Assembly: GCF_008974285.1 (NCBI RefSeq)
Contig: NZ_BKZV01000001.1
Location: forward strand, 295,319-359,318
From: Thermogemmatispora aurantia
GTDB taxonomy: Bacteria; Chloroflexota; Ktedonobacteria; Ktedonobacterales; Ktedonobacteraceae
Direction: 5' to 3'
Length of the DNA stretch: 64,000 nt
In this document: positions 62,602-64,000 of the stretch, in pieces
Position numbering within the stretch: the stretch's first letter is position 1
How the letters are laid out: the number at the start of each line of letters is the position of its first letter
The notes under the pieces: generated by a model
Database searches by the model: none
Told to the model about the DNA's origin: nothing
What the model saw: only the letters and a program-made list of their open reading frames with translations
Translations under genes and position numbers: made by a program

Positions 62602-62652
62602 GGTAGGTAGAACAGGGGACCCTCCCCGCTCGTAGACCCTGCTCTACCTACC
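62602..62652 (-). terminator. Intercistronic hairpin between binding protein and permease genes
   Basis: GGTAGGTAGA (62602-62611) pairs with TCTACCTACC (62643-62652), and CAGGG with CCCTG after one mismatch; loop 62618-62636. It is a strong 3' hairpin that would stabilise or partly terminate the binding-protein message, a common way to make more binding protein than permease. Confidence 0.65.
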
Positions 62653-62699
62653 GCACTGCCCCGATACAACTACCGCTGCAGTAGCTAGCTTGCGCTACA

Positions 62700-64000
62700 T
62701 CAGGTACCGATCGTCTGATTCATATTAGCCGAGAACTGCTGCGGCGAAATCTGGCGCAGGAAGAGCTGGTCCAGATTGGTCAGCAGCGCCTGGGCTGGCT
62801 GCGGCGGCAGAGCCTGATCCCAGGCCAATTGGAAGTGGACAGCTTTCTGCACCAGGCGATAGACGAAGAGTAGCCAGTCACTATGTGGAGCGCTGCTCAA
62901 CTTATTCTCGATGCCCTGGACTGGAGGAATCTCACCCAGAGCAATGCGGCGATCGACCGCTTCATCATTAAGGACAGCGTCCTTGAGATAGGTCACGCAG
63001 GCTTGAGTGGCCTTCGACGTCTTGGCGACCGAGTAGTAATTGCAGGGAACACCCGTCAGATTGGAGGGATCGCCAATGCCGCCTTCGACCGCCGGGAATG
63101 GGAACCAACCGAGCTTGCCCTGCTGGATAAAGGAGGGATCATCGTTCAGAATGGTGCCGAAGTCCCAGGTACCCATCAAGTGCATGGCGGCCTTGCCGGT
63201 ATAGAGCAGGGCGCTGGCCTGGCCGGTATCGTAGCTCACCGAGGCGAAACCGCTGCCGAAGGCCCCGGCGGCCACCAGGTCCTGAATCATCGTATTGGCC
63301 TTGATAATGACCGGGTTTGACCAGGCATTGGGCTGGTTGGCCATGATGGCATCAAAGACCTGCGGACCACCAAGGCGGTCGACCAGGTACATCTCATACA
63401 TCAAATAGGTCCACTTGCTTGCTCCACCCAACGCAATTGGTTGCAGCCCCTGTTGCTTCACTGTCTTCACCAGATTGAGCAGATCGCTCCAGGTCTGGGG
63501 GATCGAGAGCTTATACTTCGCGAAGATATCCTTATTATAGAGGAAGACCACTGGCTGCACCCCGTCATTGGGGATGCCATAGATGTGGCCGTTGAAGGTA
63601 GCAGCGCCCAGTGAGGAAGGCAGGAAGCGATCGCGCCAGGCCGGATCGGCGTTGAGATCAGGAGTAAGATCATAAACATCGCCGGCATCGATATAGGATT
63701 TGAGGATGCCGCCGCCCCAACCAAAGAAGATATCAGGGGGTTGATGCGCTCCCATCGCCACCTGCAGCTTCTGCTTGTAGGGGTCATTCTGGAAGAACTG
63801 GACGGTGGCGTGAATCGAGGGGTGTGTCTGGTTAAACTTCGCCGTGATATCCTGGATCAGCTTCTGATCGTTGCCAGTGCTGATATCCCAGACCACAATC
63901 GACTGAGCGCTGCCCCCTCCGCCGCTCTGGCCACCCACGCCAAAGCAGCCCGAGAGCAACGCGGCCAGCGAGATCGCGCCGGTCGTCTGGAGAAAGTCGC
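62700..64000 (-). CDS. Carbohydrate ABC transporter substrate-binding lipoprotein (5' end outside window)
   Basis: At least 433 aa, running off the right edge, so the true start is not seen. The reading frame continues to the last base as ...DFLQTTGAISLAALLSGCFGVG: a signal with a lipobox (LSGC), preceded by DFLQTT, the sequence that follows the twin Arg in Tat signals. The mature part has IVVWDISTGNDQKLIQDITAKFNQTHP, PPDIFFGWGGGIL, YNKDIFAKYKL and MHLMGTWDFG, typical of family 1 sugar-binding proteins. It would capture oligosaccharides outside the membrane for the permeases downstream. An in-frame TTG at 63959 is inside the signal and unlikely to be the start. Confidence 0.93.
   Translation of the reverse strand, partial: DFLQTTGAISLAALLSGCFGVGGQSGGGGSAQSIVVWDISTGNDQKLIQDITAKFNQTHPSIHATVQFFQNDPYKQKLQVAMGAHQPPDIFFGWGGGILKSYIDAGDVYDLTPDLNADPAWRDRFLPSSLGAATFNGHIYGIPNDGVQPVVFLYNKDIFAKYKLSIPQTWSDLLNLVKTVKQQGLQPIALGGASKWTYLMYEMYLVDRLGGPQVFDAIMANQPNAWSNPVIIKANTMIQDLVAAGAFGSGFASVSYDTGQASALLYTGKAAMHLMGTWDFGTILNDDPSFIQQGKLGWFPFPAVEGGIGDPSNLTGVPCNYYSVAKTSKATQACVTYLKDAVLNDEAVDRRIALGEIPPVQGIENKLSSAPHSDWLLFVYRLVQKAVHFQLAWDQALPPQPAQALLTNLDQLFLRQISPQQFSANMNQTIGT

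Overview
The window looks like chromosomal DNA of a GC-rich, probably thermophilic, cellulose-degrading bacterium of the Chloroflexota, most likely Ktedonobacteria (Thermogemmatispora-like). This is inferred from the gene set: GH48, GH9 and GH74 enzymes with CBM2 tails, a mycofactocin locus, and a membrane-anchored XRE regulator. No rRNA, tRNA, CRISPR array or complete transposon was seen. The last gene runs off the right edge.

Layout. 0.2-16.9 kb is housekeeping and signalling: an epimerase-like protein lacking its catalytic Tyr, a small HTH protein, a phosphoesterase, DNA polymerase I, an aminotransferase, a glycogen-debranching-type enzyme, Hsp20, a kinase-PP2C fusion, RidA and membrane proteins. 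17.3-36.2 kb is a mycofactocin region. It holds mftF (in an operon with a GxGYxYP protein and a hydrolase), mftC and mftB on the opposite strand, a separately promoted mftA that overlaps an SDR dehydrogenase, an NDMA-type alcohol dehydrogenase, a thiolase and a pair of acyl-CoA dehydrogenases, with a CoA ligase nearby. mftD, mftE and mftR are not in the window. 36.6-39.9 kb holds small or membrane proteins, comF with an apparent CTG start, and a lipoprotein. 40.2-52.8 kb is a secreted cellulase island: GH48-CBM2, a beta-propeller protein, GH9-CBM3-CBM2, a transmembrane XRE regulator and GH74-CBM2. 53-58.6 kb has a methyltransferase, an OFA-family transporter and a molybdopterin oxidoreductase. 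58.9-64 kb is a sugar ABC transporter operon ending in a cytoplasmic GH5 enzyme.

How it fits together. Secreted cellulases and a xyloglucanase would release oligosaccharides, the ABC transporter would import them, and the GH5 enzyme would cut them inside the cell. The mycofactocin genes would make a redox cofactor serving the adjacent SDR and alcohol dehydrogenase. The CoA ligase, thiolase and acyl-CoA dehydrogenases would carry acyl-CoA products onward. Mycofactocin is itself decorated with a beta-1,4-glucan, so its presence beside cellulases and a methyltransferase deserves attention.

The most notable sequence observations are: (1) paired 12-bp dyads of the same design upstream of GH48 and in the XRE/GH74 intergenic region; (2) near-identical CBM2 tails in GH48 and GH9, in inverted orientation; (3) an unusually long MftA overlapping its SDR partner; (4) a mutually exclusive hairpin leader holding the Shine-Dalgarno sequence of hsp20; and (5) a hairpin spacer between Shine-Dalgarno and start in a VOC gene.
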